Source: CBDEGK01 sp965237855 (lineage in GTDB: Bacteria; Pseudomonadota; Gammaproteobacteria; Pseudomonadales; Halieaceae). From it: a stretch of 64,000 nt of DNA. This document shows positions 27,042-35,619 of this stretch, in pieces. The first letter of the stretch is position 1, and the number at the start of each line of letters is the position of its first letter. The position numbers and the translations under genes are program-made. Below the pieces are notes generated by a model. The model saw nothing but the letters and a program-made list of their open reading frames with translations. It had not been told where the DNA came from and searched no databases. The DNA lies in the NCBI GenBank assembly GCA_965237855.1, contig CBDEGK010000002.1, positions 416,714-480,713 of the forward strand, read 5' to 3'.

Positions 27042-27467
27042 TCAATAAAAGGCCGATCAGCTCCAACTTTTCCCGCTTACCCTCCCGCTGCATCCTCCGT
27101 CGTAGTAGCGCTATCGGCCGCCTTCACATCATCGCGATAGACAAACCAAATGTGACAGGGAGATCAACCGGGGAGGAAAATCCCTGTCCCCTGGAGGGGG
27201 ACAGGGTCAAGGAGTCAATCTATCAATCCATGCGTATGATTGACAAATTGTGTTGTTGCACAACAAGTACTCAGGGAACCGGGCAACAACAATCAAGACC
27301 TGTGAACACAAAGGCCCAGCTACAGTAAACCTGTAGCCGCTAAGCGAGACCTCATCTATTCATCAGATTCTGGAAAGATATCCGCTGTGTCCCCCGCTGA
27401 CAGTCTGCAGGTTTGTATGCGAGCAAGGACATGCACATTGAACTTGTCCACTTACGTTGTAGTAACC
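27042..27467. other. 426-bp non-coding region with a strong hairpin
   Basis: No open frame with a plausible ribosome site is seen. A perfect 10-bp stem CCCTGTCCCC / GGGGACAGGG lies at 27182-27206 with a 5-base loop, just after a GACAGGGAGATC segment. It is not followed by a T-run, so it may be a plasmid regulatory or processing structure rather than a terminator. Confidence 0.5.
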
Positions 27468-28558
27468 TTACCGGATAACAAACCCCCCGCAGGGAGCGCC
27501 CTCTTCCCACAATACCGACTCGTCGTCGACCACAAAACCTGTCTTCAGCTCTTCACTGGCCAGTAATTTACCCCTAAACACGTCTTTTCCTCCGTTTAAG
27601 GTGGCTGTCACTTTCAGTCGTTTGAATTGGTTTTGGAGTGCCTTTTCTGACTGAGAGCCGTCGGTGTGTTGCTCCCGGTACCACTCGAAAATAGCCGGAA
27701 TCTCAATAAACGTCCGCCCCGCCCCATCTACCTGGATCAGCGATCCGCGCTGGTTGAAGCTCAATTTGTCGTTTACCAAGGCTTGCCGGATTGACTCAAC
27801 GATCTTCCAGCCGACCTTGTTTTCTGGGTTTTCGGTCATCCTGGAACGCTTGGTCGCCTTTGATTTTTCTGGAAGCTCCGCTGGTATTTCAGCTACCGCG
27901 GCCTTCTGAACCGTTGGATTGCCCTGGTCAACATGACCTCGTTTTCTAACCCCGTTGACGATTTGACGAAGCCCAGAAGATTCAAGATCAGTGAAGTAAC
28001 GGCACCAATCCTGCCAGACGATATCGTCTTGTTGGAGCCATTGGAGGCCTTTTGGTGGGATAATTTGGCGCTTCAGGAGCTCCTGTGTGGGCGCTGAGGG
28101 TGTTTCGCCCTTATTTGGGCTGTGTCGGCCGGTCTTAAAGCCGCAGTGTCGTCTGAGCCTGCTAGCAGCGCCTCCGTGAGGATAGCTGTCACCAAGGCAT
28201 AGGTGTATACCTGCTCGAAAGCGCGATAATTCGATCCTGGTCGTTCTGCCGGCAATAGGTATCCCTGTCTCGCTTTTACTGCCCGAATCACCTCTTCGAG
28301 TACGGCGGGCAGCTTATCTTCAGCTGCTGGTGCAGTCATTTGCATTATTGCCAAGAGTTCGCTGTGCGCGTTTTCAAAACATGTAGCGTAAAGTTCGGCG
28401 AAGCTCTTCTGGGTATGTCCGCCACAAACTGATCTCAATTCGAGCAATTTGGAGGGTACCGCTAAGCCAGACCAGTAGTGGCTATCAGGTGCTAAAGGTG
28501 GCTTATCAGGCATCTTTGTACGCTTTATCGACGAGAAAAGAGATTTCAACCTGTTCAT
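27468..28558 (-). pseudogene. TraI_2-type (integrative element relaxase-like) protein, frameshifted
   Basis: The N-terminal frame (28558-28073) contains SHYWSGLAVPSKLLELRSVCGG and RQGYLLPAERPGSNYRAFEQVYTYAL, resembling the TraI_2 (DUF1528) helical region. After RAK it runs to a false stop. One base earlier the other frame continues APTQELLKRQIIPPKGLQWLQQDD. This leads to the C-terminal VGWKIVESIRQALVNDKLSFNQRGSLIQVDG...FEWYREQ...LLASEELKTGF, the TraI_2 C-terminal winged-helix pattern. A lost A in an A-run (about 28098-28101) explains the shift. Full ICE relaxases are longer, so this may be a mini-form or remnant. Confidence 0.6.
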
Positions 28559-28668
28559 TTTTTAGTCTATAACACCTTATCTTTACTACAGGTGAACATA
28601 CAGGTTATATAGGATTAACTACAGGGGAATCGTTGTATCCCAGTATCTACGTGGGCTGCAGGTGTGGT

Positions 28669-28773
28669 GCCGGGAGTAGTTATGCGTAAAAGCGGGAGTA
28701 GTTATTCGTAAGCCGGGAGCCGTTATTCGTAAGCCGGGAGCCGTTATTCGTGGATAAGTTAAAGTTATCCACA
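28669..28773. other. Iteron array with DnaA boxes, probable plasmid origin (oriV)
   Basis: Four tandem units of 20-23 bp begin at 28669, 28692, 28712 and 28733 (consensus GCCGGGAGYMGTTATTCGTAA). They are followed by a TTATCCACG-type box on the minus strand (28749-28757) and a perfect DnaA box TTATCCACA at 28765-28773. It lies directly downstream of the repA stop codon. Iterons plus DnaA boxes beside rep is the usual arrangement of theta-replicating plasmid origins. Confidence 0.7.
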
Positions 28774-28776
28774 GGC

Positions 28777-29763
28777 TCACTTCCTTTCGTCTCCCACACC
28801 AGGGATTTTTTGCGCCACCATGGTGAGTTCTTTGGGTACTCGGCGAATGTGGGTCCGGCTGGGCTGTAAGACGATGCCACCAGGATCTTCCAGAAGGCGC
28901 GCTTGCGGATAGACCACTAGGACGTTTTTTAACGCCCGAAGGAAGTTCTTCTTGAAATCACGAAGATTGCTGTATTCACTACCAAACTGGTTGGCCAGCG
29001 CTGCCCAGGGTATTGGTCGGCTTGTAGAGCGCAAATAGCTGTAACGGTGGGTCAGCCACAGGTAAATATCCAGTTCCATCGTTGAGGCCTGCAGCGCTTT
29101 CACCGCGCGAAGATCGATGGGTACACGCCCGTCCGTGATTTCGTCAAAAAAGGCTTCATCGAGTTTCAATACAGATTCCCACATCGCCGCCTGGTCAGGA
29201 TGTTTCGGGTCCCAGTACAAATGCGTCTCGCCGACGTTGAGCGGCTTGTGTGACCACCTACTCTCGCCCCCCTCTTCCTCGACCAAATAGCTATAACTAA
29301 TGCGGGAACTGAAAAGGCGCTTCATCTGTTCTCGCAGACGGGTGATTGTTCCCCAGCGTCCTCCAGAGGGAACCATGTCCAGCTCCCTCATAAAACTGCT
29401 CAGCGTAGGACCCAGAGACAAGTCTCTATTGCCAGTTCGGACCGCCTCGGTTGTCACCCACATCATTAAGATGCGGGGTATCGTTCCATAGGGCAAGCCG
29501 ACAGAAACTGGCACCCCTTCGGGACCTGGTTGGGTGCCAGGCTGTAAGCTGATCGCGACGTTACCGTTCTGTCTGCCCCACAGGGACTGTTCACCTGGAT
29601 CTCTGTGAGGCAGTGTTGTCTGTATCAACAACCGCGTCATGAACCCCAGCGCGCCGGCCTCAACAGCCTCAGCCTCCTCGATTGCCATGTGTTGCTGTAG
29701 CAATTTTTGGAAACGCTGGGTTGAACTATCAATCCCTTCGGTTGTTATCTTTTTTCTAGCCAT
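28777..29763 (-). CDS. repA: Plasmid replication initiator RepA (RepA_C-like)
   Basis: A 328-residue protein with IEEAEAVEAGALGFMTRLLIQTTLPH, then PYGTIPRILMMWVTTEAVRTGNRDLSLGPTLSSFMRELDMVPSGGRWGTITRLREQMKRLF. This is the signature of plasmid-encoded RepA proteins (PF04796 type). A C-terminal winged-helix-like stretch follows (ALKALQASTMELDIYLWLTHRYSYL). Its start overlaps the stop of the upstream parB-like gene by one base (TAATG at 29761-29765). It binds the iterons downstream if the family model holds. Confidence 0.85.
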   Translation of the reverse strand: MARKKITTEGIDSSTQRFQKLLQQHMAIEEAEAVEAGALGFMTRLLIQTTLPHRDPGEQSLWGRQNGNVAISLQPGTQPGPEGVPVSVGLPYGTIPRILMMWVTTEAVRTGNRDLSLGPTLSSFMRELDMVPSGGRWGTITRLREQMKRLFSSRISYSYLVEEEGGESRWSHKPLNVGETHLYWDPKHPDQAAMWESVLKLDEAFFDEITDGRVPIDLRAVKALQASTMELDIYLWLTHRYSYLRSTSRPIPWAALANQFGSEYSNLRDFKKNFLRALKNVLVVYPQARLLEDPGGIVLQPSRTHIRRVPKELTMVAQKIPGVGDERK

Positions 29764-30173
29764 TATTTGTAATCGACGAAGACCATTCCTTTACGTTTGG
29801 CTTGTTTTTCAATTGCCTTAATGCCCTCTCGAATCAGCTGGTTGAACACCACTTGGTCGGGCCCGCGGGTGTGATTTTTCACCCACTCCAATAGTTCGTT
29901 TTCAAAATACAGTGTTTTGGGCTTGCCGCAGCGATTATTACGGTCGGACAACCTGCCCGTGACAACCAGCAGAGTATCATCGGTTCGGCTATCTTCCTTG
30001 CTTGCTGGTGCTTCCTTGGTTGATGTCGGATCGGCCTTTGGGGTCGTTTCTGCTGCCGGAGTTGCTTTGTCCACTTTTCCCAACGGGGCTTTGCCAACCA
30101 ACGCCTGCGCGCCTTTGTCGTTCTCGATGTTTTCGGCCTGTCGCCGCAGACCCGCTATATCTAGCTTACCCAT
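29763..30173 (-). CDS. Putative plasmid partition partner (parB-like, ribbon-helix-helix)
   Basis: The start is taken at the ATG at 30173, which overlaps the parA stop (ATGGGTAA). A longer frame to 30200 is unlikely. The 136-residue product has a low-complexity, Ala/Thr/Pro-rich linker (about 30-75) and a C-terminal basic segment, NNRCGKPKTLYFENELLEWVKNHTRGPDQVVFNQLIREGIKAIEKQAKRKG. This resembles an RHH DNA-binding fold. The position between parA and repA suggests the centromere-binding partner of ParA. Confidence 0.65.
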   Translation of the reverse strand: MGKLDIAGLRRQAENIENDKGAQALVGKAPLGKVDKATPAAETTPKADPTSTKEAPASKEDSRTDDTLLVVTGRLSDRNNRCGKPKTLYFENELLEWVKNHTRGPDQVVFNQLIREGIKAIEKQAKRKGMVFVDYK

Positions 30174-30894
30174 TGACCACCTCCTCGGCGATATCCGCAA
30201 CTATAACGCGGTTCATGTCGAATTGTTCGCCCGCTATTTCTCTGTACAGCTGCAGCATTTCTGAAGACGCCTTCCCGTCGCTGCGCTCGCGCTTCTCGTA
30301 TTCCACAACACACTGGGCTGAACCGGCGGCGTAGCTGTAGGCTGAGCGCTGGTGCAGCATGGTGTTTAACACCTCAAGATTCTTCAATTCAGAGGCTATG
30401 AAGTCTTTTGCTTCGCGCGTGATACTGACCATGTGATGCGTTGAGGCCCTGTTGATTAGACACTTGGCGTCCAGTTCCTGGTTATAAAACTTGGTGAGGT
30501 TCACCAGACTGTCCATACCCAACAGTGTTTCAATATCAAAATGTCCGGCCTGAATGGGCACAATCATCAACGTCACACACGGCGCCAGCATTGCGGCCCT
30601 CAATTCTTCTGAGTCCTGCCCGCCCACATCAATGACCACCACATCGTGTTTTTCGTACAGGTTCACGATCGCTTTGGCCAGCTCGCCGCCTGATAATTCG
30701 GCATGACACAGTGTGGGGACTATTTCCAGCTGGCTTCTCCGGGAAACATAATTCGTGCTTGTCCTTTGGCTGTCCAGGTCCAACAACAGCGTGTCGTGCC
30801 CTGCAATAGTGAACATTGTCGCCAGGTTGGTGGCAACGGTGGATTTCCCCGTGCCCCCTTTTTGTCCCCCGATTAGAAAACACTTCTTATCCAT
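30166..30894 (-). CDS. parA: ParA-family plasmid partition ATPase
   Basis: A 242-residue ATPase starting at the ATG at 30894 (MDKKCFLIGGQKGGTGKSTVATNLATMF), preceded by AAGGGA. The deviant Walker A KGGTGKST and DVGGQDSEELRAAM, PIQAGHFDIETL motifs are those of short type Ib ParA proteins without an N-terminal HTH. It drives plasmid segregation together with the downstream partner. An AT-rich region with inverted repeats lies upstream and may hold the centromere or operator. Confidence 0.9.
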   Translation of the reverse strand: MDKKCFLIGGQKGGTGKSTVATNLATMFTIAGHDTLLLDLDSQRTSTNYVSRRSQLEIVPTLCHAELSGGELAKAIVNLYEKHDVVVIDVGGQDSEELRAAMLAPCVTLMIVPIQAGHFDIETLLGMDSLVNLTKFYNQELDAKCLINRASTHHMVSITREAKDFIASELKNLEVLNTMLHQRSAYSYAAGSAQCVVEYEKRERSDGKASSEMLQLYREIAGEQFDMNRVIVADIAEEVVNG

Positions 30895-30959
30895 AATGGT
30901 TATCCCTTGTTTTTGATCCACACGAACCAATAAGTATTCTATGGTCAACATAATACAGA

Positions 30960-31130
30960 TACTGTGCAGCCTTTAAAAGGCTTATCTTGCCAGCACCTAT
31001 GAATATAAATGTTATTATATGTGGTCTTAATAAGCTAAGTATTATTAATATATAATATAGAAGTATATATATTATTTTGTGAATATAATGAAGTATATAA
31101 TAATATTTATACTTCGGTTGGAGTACAAGT
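30960..31130. promoter_or_regulatory. AT-rich region upstream of parA with GAAGTATA repeats
   Basis: GAAGTATA occurs at 31060-31067 and 31090-31097, and its complement TATACTTC at 31108-31115, forming an inverted repeat within a very AT-rich stretch. Such a block upstream of a type Ib par operon commonly serves as both operator and centromere. This is inferred from position and base composition only. Confidence 0.45.
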
Positions 31131-31202
31131 AAAGAGTGCTAAAGGAGGAGGGCAGGGCGGAACGTGTCAACCTCAAATGGACAGTCATTTCAAAGATAAA
31201 CT

Positions 31203-32270
31203 CTATTTGATGTAGCCCGCGGCTGATAAAGTTGGGAAGTTAACGCGATCATCAATCATTGTGTCATCACCAGATTCTGCAATCGGGTTAATGGCCACGG
31301 TCTTTGCCGGCATGGGTACAGTCGGTCGCCCACGGACAAAGCGTTCCGGATGACGTTCATAGCGTTCATCAAGAACTCGTTGTTTTTGCCTGGCAACCTC
31401 GTGATAACGGCCCGTAAAAACCTGTTCCGGGGTAAAGCCCCCCAGGCCGCTGTGATGATGCTCGAAGTTGTACCAATCAAAGTAAGCTTCACACCAGCGC
31501 CGGGCATGCGAGGCATCGCTAAAACGGCCCGGATAATCCGGTTGGTACTTTTGCGTCTTGAACTGGCTTTCACTAAACGGGTTGTCATTGCTCACCCGTG
31601 GGCGACTGTGACTGCAGGTCACGTCCAGTTCTCGCATCAGGTCCAAATACCCGTGTGCAATCATTGGCGATCCACGATCCTGGTGCAGCGTGAGCTGGCC
31701 TGGCGCTATACCGTAACGGGCCGTGGCTTCGTCCATCAGCTGTTTCGATAATGCACTGCTCTCCTTGCGCGAGACCATCCAGGCCACGACAAAACGGCTA
31801 AACAGGTCAAGCACCACATACAGCGACAAATAGAGGCCCCGCCGCACCAGCGGTAGTTTGGTAATGTCCCATGTCCACACATCGTTAGGGGCGCAGGCTT
31901 TCAGTCTGGGAACAGCATGATGCTGGGCTGGCCGCTGCTGCCGACGGTCACCGGTCTCCCCTAAGCCACGAAGAATACGGTGCATGGTGCTGACCGAACA
32001 CAGATACTGATCCTGTTCCAGCAGGCGTTGATAGACTTCAGCAGGCGGCTGATCACAATAGGGTTCACTGTGCAGTGTCTCGACGACAGCAGCACGCTCT
32101 TGGTCACTGAGGGCGCGCGGCTGCACCGACTGCTTCCGTGAGCGCCGCGGTGGTTCATCGTTGGCGGCACGCTTTTGGTAAACGTAGACCGTGCTTCGAT
32201 TGAGGCCCAGCGCATGACACGCTCGCGTCAATGGCAGTCTTACGGGGCGGTGGATCATCACGTTATTCAC
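31203..32270 (-). CDS. IS3-family transposase OrfB (element D)
   Basis: A 355-residue transposase. The rve core shows VWTWDITKLPL (Asp), LTLHQDRGSPMIAHG (Asp) and NPFSESQFKTQKYQPDYPGRF (Glu). The C-terminal GLGGFTPEQVFTGRYHEVARQKQRVLDERYERHPERFV is typical of one IS3 subgroup. The catalytic triad and frame are intact. Confidence 0.87.
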   Translation of the reverse strand: MNNVMIHRPVRLPLTRACHALGLNRSTVYVYQKRAANDEPPRRSRKQSVQPRALSDQERAAVVETLHSEPYCDQPPAEVYQRLLEQDQYLCSVSTMHRILRGLGETGDRRQQRPAQHHAVPRLKACAPNDVWTWDITKLPLVRRGLYLSLYVVLDLFSRFVVAWMVSRKESSALSKQLMDEATARYGIAPGQLTLHQDRGSPMIAHGYLDLMRELDVTCSHSRPRVSNDNPFSESQFKTQKYQPDYPGRFSDASHARRWCEAYFDWYNFEHHHSGLGGFTPEQVFTGRYHEVARQKQRVLDERYERHPERFVRGRPTVPMPAKTVAINPIAESGDDTMIDDRVNFPTLSAAGYIK

Positions 32271-32671
32271 ACATCCTTCCCACTGCGTAAATGATCGAGC
32301 ATCGACAATGCTTTTTTTTGCAAATCCAGGCAGTCGTTGGCAATCTCCAACTTGCGGTCCAAGCGACTATTCTCTTTCTCAAGCTGCTCAATGCGCCGCT
32401 GATCTGGCGTTTTCAAGGGTGCAGGGCCGGGAGCGCTTTTGCTCAATCCAGCCACGCCATTTTCCGCAAGCTCTCGTCGCCATTCCGAGATCTGACTACT
32501 GTAGAGTTTTTCGCGGCGCAGCAGCGCGCCAAGCTCACCGTACTGGCAGGCATCGGCTTCAGCGATAATACGTAACTTGTACTCGGTCTTGAACTGGCGG
32601 CGAGTGCGTTTCTCCAGCACCGGTTCCGGTGTAACTTGTGTGTCAGGCCGTTCTGATGGTGATTTTGGCAT
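32267..32671 (-). CDS. IS3-family transposase OrfA (element D)
   Basis: A 134-residue HTH protein: KRTRRQFKTEYKLRIIAEADACQYGELGALLRREKLYSSQISEWRRELAENG. A C-terminal zipper follows (RIEQLEKENSRLDRKLEIANDCLDLQKKAL). The orfA stop overlaps the orfB start (ATGA-type), giving coupled translation. Confidence 0.87.
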   Translation of the reverse strand: MPKSPSERPDTQVTPEPVLEKRTRRQFKTEYKLRIIAEADACQYGELGALLRREKLYSSQISEWRRELAENGVAGLSKSAPGPAPLKTPDQRRIEQLEKENSRLDRKLEIANDCLDLQKKALSMLDHLRSGKDV

Positions 32672-32751
32672 GTTGTGTGTCCAGTACCTGTGGCCCTGAA
32701 ATCTATGTTATCCCAAACAAGAAGTGTATGGGGTCAGGTTGACACACAGGG

Positions 32752-33721
32752 AAGCGGCTGCGCCGTGAGGTTCGAGAACTCAAAATGGAGAAAGAAATTC
32801 TAAAAAAGGCGTCGGCGTATTTCGCAAAGGAAATGAAGTGAAGTACGCCTTAGTGCAAGGTAATACAGCTCAATATCCAGTAACAATGTTGTGCCGGGTC
32901 ATCGGTGTAAAGCGTAGCTCCTACTACGCCTGGAGGGCCCGTGGAGGCAAGGTGATTGGTCCTGAAGAGCTGGCTGTCAGGCGGCGAATGAAGTCCCTGT
33001 TTACAGATTCTCGGCAGAGTATGGGGAGTCGTAGACTGAGCCGTCAACTTACTGCAGAAGGCTTCTCCATTGGTCGTTATCGCGCCAGGCGGCTCATGAA
33101 ATCTATGGGCCTCGTCGTCAAATCTAAACGTAAATACAAGGTCACCACTGACAGCAAACATCGATTACCTGTGGCTGACAATGTGCTGAATCGAGCATTT
33201 TCACCCGCAAGCCCCAACCAGTGCTGGGGGTCCGATATTACTTATCTTTGGACTCAGGAGGGTTGGGTCTACCTGGCCGTGGTGATTGACCTTTACTCTC
33301 GACGAGTTGTTGGCTGGTCTATGGATCGCCGCATGACCAAGGCGCTGGTCATCAGGGCATTGATAATGGCCGTAAGCCTAAGGAATCCACCGCCAGGCTT
33401 GATCCACCATTCAGATCGTGGCAGTCAATATGCCAGCCATGCTTACCAAGCACTGCTAAAGCAGCATGGAATCATAGCGAGCATGAGTCGAAAAGGTAAT
33501 TGCTGGGACAATTCGCCAGTTGAACGATTTTTCAGCAGCCTAAAGCGCGAATGGACGTGTGACCAGGGATATTGCACTCGAGAAGCTGCGATCGCAGATG
33601 TCCGGGAGTATGTGGCGGTGTATTACAACGCGAAGCGGCTGCATTCTACGCTGGGATACAAAACGCCGATGGACTACGAATTTAACTTAAGCAAAGTGTC
33701 CAAAAATAGTTGACCACAACA
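32752..33721 (+). mobile_element. IS3-family element B, copy 2, 5'-truncated
   Basis: Sequence equals 15412-16381 of copy 1, with a fixed offset of 17,340 bp. The first 261 bp (left end and most of orfA) are missing, and IS3 element D ends at the break. The right end CCACAACA is at 33714-33721. The truncation should make it non-autonomous. Confidence 0.92.
32838..33713 (+). CDS. IS3-family transposase OrfB (element B, copy 2)
   Basis: A 291-residue product identical to OrfB of copy 1 at 15498-16373. OrfA is lost upstream by truncation, so the OrfAB fusion transposase cannot be made from this copy. The left inverted repeat is also missing. Confidence 0.9.
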   Translation: MKYALVQGNTAQYPVTMLCRVIGVKRSSYYAWRARGGKVIGPEELAVRRRMKSLFTDSRQSMGSRRLSRQLTAEGFSIGRYRARRLMKSMGLVVKSKRKYKVTTDSKHRLPVADNVLNRAFSPASPNQCWGSDITYLWTQEGWVYLAVVIDLYSRRVVGWSMDRRMTKALVIRALIMAVSLRNPPPGLIHHSDRGSQYASHAYQALLKQHGIIASMSRKGNCWDNSPVERFFSSLKREWTCDQGYCTREAAIADVREYVAVYYNAKRLHSTLGYKTPMDYEFNLSKVSKNS

Positions 33722-33779
33722 GCCACACCTGGTCCGGCAAGTTTGGTGGCTGCCGATAGGGCGCCGCGACGTAAGGATG

Positions 33780-33801
33780 CCCGCAAGCGGGCTCTCTTTT
33801 T
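33780..33801 (+). terminator. Strong intrinsic terminator
   Basis: GCCCGC-AA-GCGGGC is followed by TCTCTTTTTTT. A second hairpin AACCGGCT/AGCCGGTT follows at about 33806-33829. They lie between the truncated IS3 copy and the convergent DUF2971 gene. Confidence 0.75.
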
Positions 33802-33932
33802 TTAAAACCGGCTAATAGAAAGCCGGTTTCACCGGTCTTTATTTTCCCTCGCGGGCTTCCCTGGGGCGTAACTGTACTTTTCCGTGACGGTTTATTGCGA
33901 GGGTATGATCACATGCCTGGTTTGGTCTTGAT

Positions 33933-34688
33933 TCAATCCTCGACCAATCGAATACCGCAGCTGTCGGGATCTTTGTGAATGTGTTTGATGGTCACATTGG
34001 CGTATCCGCTCAGGGAGAGAATCTTGTGTACGAGGGCCTTATCTTCCTGGGTGGTCTCCATCCCAAAGATGATTTCCTTGAGATAAGAAAGATCGAACGC
34101 TACATTGCCGCTGGTTTTTCTGATGACGCGGTGTTCTTTTTCGTACCACCAGTCCTTACCTTTTGTCCCGTATGCAAACGCCATGGCTGGCATCCAGACG
34201 CTTTTCCACTCGGGTGTTTCTGTGGTTTCTAAGAAGTGATTGATAATGTCGGTGAAGAATGCAATGAACGGGTTTTCATCTGCATACAGTACGGGGGCTA
34301 TCCCGATCATTTCATTGTCGTCTAGCTGATGCCAGTTTTCCGGGAAGTCGAAACCGAGACATACGCCTTTGTGGCTGTCAGCATAATGTGACCACATGAC
34401 GCTATTTTCTGGGTTGCTACTTAACGATAAAACGCCAGAGCTCTCAACATCATTGTCCATCTTGTCCCACGTGGACATCCCCCGAATACTTTCGAGATAT
34501 ACTTGGTGCTGCTCGGTCCGGTCATCAGGATCAGGACTTTCGAGAGCGGACTTGAGGCTGTCAACGATAGAAATCCGGCAATCCAAAGGATCATTGAGTT
34601 GGTCTGGTGATGCGAAATACAGCTCCTGATTCAATAGAGTAGCTAACAGATATTTGTCCACTTTCTTGTATTTGTATAGATAGGCCAT
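33933..34688 (-). CDS. DUF2971-domain protein (251 aa)
   Basis: A compact 251-residue DUF2971 protein. LYKYKKVDKYLLATLLNQELYFASPDQLNDPLD and SSNPENSVMWSHYADSHKGVCLGFDFP are the family landmarks. KGKDWWYEKEHRVIRK and LKEIIFGMETTQEDKALVHKIL complete the pattern. It differs strongly from the longer DUF2971 gene at 25175. Function is unknown. Upstream lies only a C-terminal gene remnant and the radC leader, so it looks like a solitary cargo gene. Confidence 0.85.
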   Translation of the reverse strand: MAYLYKYKKVDKYLLATLLNQELYFASPDQLNDPLDCRISIVDSLKSALESPDPDDRTEQHQVYLESIRGMSTWDKMDNDVESSGVLSLSSNPENSVMWSHYADSHKGVCLGFDFPENWHQLDDNEMIGIAPVLYADENPFIAFFTDIINHFLETTETPEWKSVWMPAMAFAYGTKGKDWWYEKEHRVIRKTSGNVAFDLSYLKEIIFGMETTQEDKALVHKILSLSGYANVTIKHIHKDPDSCGIRLVED

Positions 34689-34745
34689 TGTCGGCTCCTG
34701 GTCTTTAATTTCTCCTTAGTATGTTATCCCAGTGGGACGATTGCC

Positions 34746-34874
34746 GGCCAACAGCGACAGCAGGAACGCGGTGCGATTCTATCTGAAATTACTCGTCCGG
34801 ATCCGAGCAAGGCGGTGGAAGACGAGCCGAGTCTACCTTTAACCGGCACCGATCAGCCCCTGGCGCTGTTTTGA
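34746..34874 (+). pseudogene. C-terminal remnant of an unrecognised island protein
   Basis: An open frame reads GQQRQQERGAILSEITRPD and then PSKAVEDEPSLPLTGTDQPLALF before TGA at 34872-34874. There is no start codon with a ribosome site, and the upstream region belongs to the divergent DUF2971 gene. The proline/acid-rich end looks like a true protein tail. Parent gene unknown. Confidence 0.4.
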
Positions 34875-34914
34875 TGCGTCAGAGGTGGCGTTCTCCGGTC
34901 GTTGATGGCCATTC

Positions 34915-35040
34915 CTTGTCTCTCGGAGGGCTCAGGGTGTGCCCCTTGCGCTGCTGCGGGTCAAGGCGTCCGTGTCCTCGCTGCGCTGCGGGCCGCTCCA
35001 AACCCTGCCTTGACACCCTAACCCCTCCGAGAGTCTTCGG
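34915..35040 (+). promoter_or_regulatory. Highly structured leader upstream of radC
   Basis: A long-range inverted repeat, TCTCGGAGGG (about 34919-34930) and CCCTCCGAGAG (about 35022-35034), brackets nested complements GTCAAGGC/GCCTTGAC and CAGGGTGT/ACACCCT. The GC-rich region is highly palindromic and may be a structured RNA or an operator. A very similar-looking leader upstream of radC is, from memory, common in integrative conjugative elements. Confidence 0.5.
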
Positions 35041-35066
35041 GCCAAATCAACTGGCCCGGAGGCTAC

Positions 35067-35516
35067 ATGTTCTCATCTGACGAAAACACAACCATCCAGC
35101 AAGCGCTGACCATTATCGAATCCCATGCACGCAAGAGCGGCGACGTGATGACTTCTCCCAAGATTTCGACTAAGTACTGTCGGCTGAAGCTGGCCGGCCT
35201 GGAACGCGAGGCCTTCTGGGTCTTGTTTCTCGATTCTCAGCACCAGCTGATTGAGTCCGAGTGCCTTTTCCAGGGCACCCTGGATGGCGCAGCGGTATAT
35301 CCTCGTGAAGTCGTTAAGGCTGCCATTCGGCACAATAGCGGCGCAGTCATTTTGAGCCACAACCACCCCAGCGGTGTTTGCGAACCCAGCCAGGCCGATC
35401 GACGCATCACAGAGCGCCTGCAGGCGGCGCTGGCGCTGATCGATGTGCGGGTCCTGGATCACCTGATCGTCACCCTCGACAACAGCTACTCCTTTGCAGA
35501 GCGAGGGCTGCTGTAA
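35067..35516 (+). CDS. radC: RadC/YeeS-like JAB-domain protein, short island form
   Basis: A 149-residue protein with the JAB metal motif HNSGAVILSHNHPSGVCEPSQADRRIT (HNHPSG and Asp) and the C-terminal DHLIVTLDNSYSFAERGLL. This lacks the N-terminal helix-hairpin-helix domain of chromosomal RadC. Such short RadC forms sit on genomic islands and plasmids; their function is not established. ATG at 35067 follows GGAGGC. Confidence 0.88.
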   Translation: MFSSDENTTIQQALTIIESHARKSGDVMTSPKISTKYCRLKLAGLEREAFWVLFLDSQHQLIESECLFQGTLDGAAVYPREVVKAAIRHNSGAVILSHNHPSGVCEPSQADRRITERLQAALALIDVRVLDHLIVTLDNSYSFAERGLL

Positions 35517-35619
35517 GGGAGGGCAGGGACAGCGCTCTGTGAAGTTTTAGTGATAGTGGGGAGATGCTTTTCTTGTTCGTGCCCTTTAGCCTTCACTCTT
35601 GCGGGAGAGGAGACCACCG

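Larger units (their letters stand above)
31164..32748 (-). mobile_element. IS3-family element D
   Basis: The ends share GTGTCAACCT (31164) and its complement AGGTTGACAC (to about 32745-32748). It contains co-oriented orfA (32267-32671) and orfB (31203-32270), overlapping by 4 bp. Its right side abuts the truncated copy of element B, which begins only at 32752. Confidence 0.75.

Noticed and set aside
28669..28753. CRISPR-like direct repeats
   Set aside because: Units are directly adjacent without spacers, only 20-23 bp, and followed by DnaA boxes, so iterons fit better.
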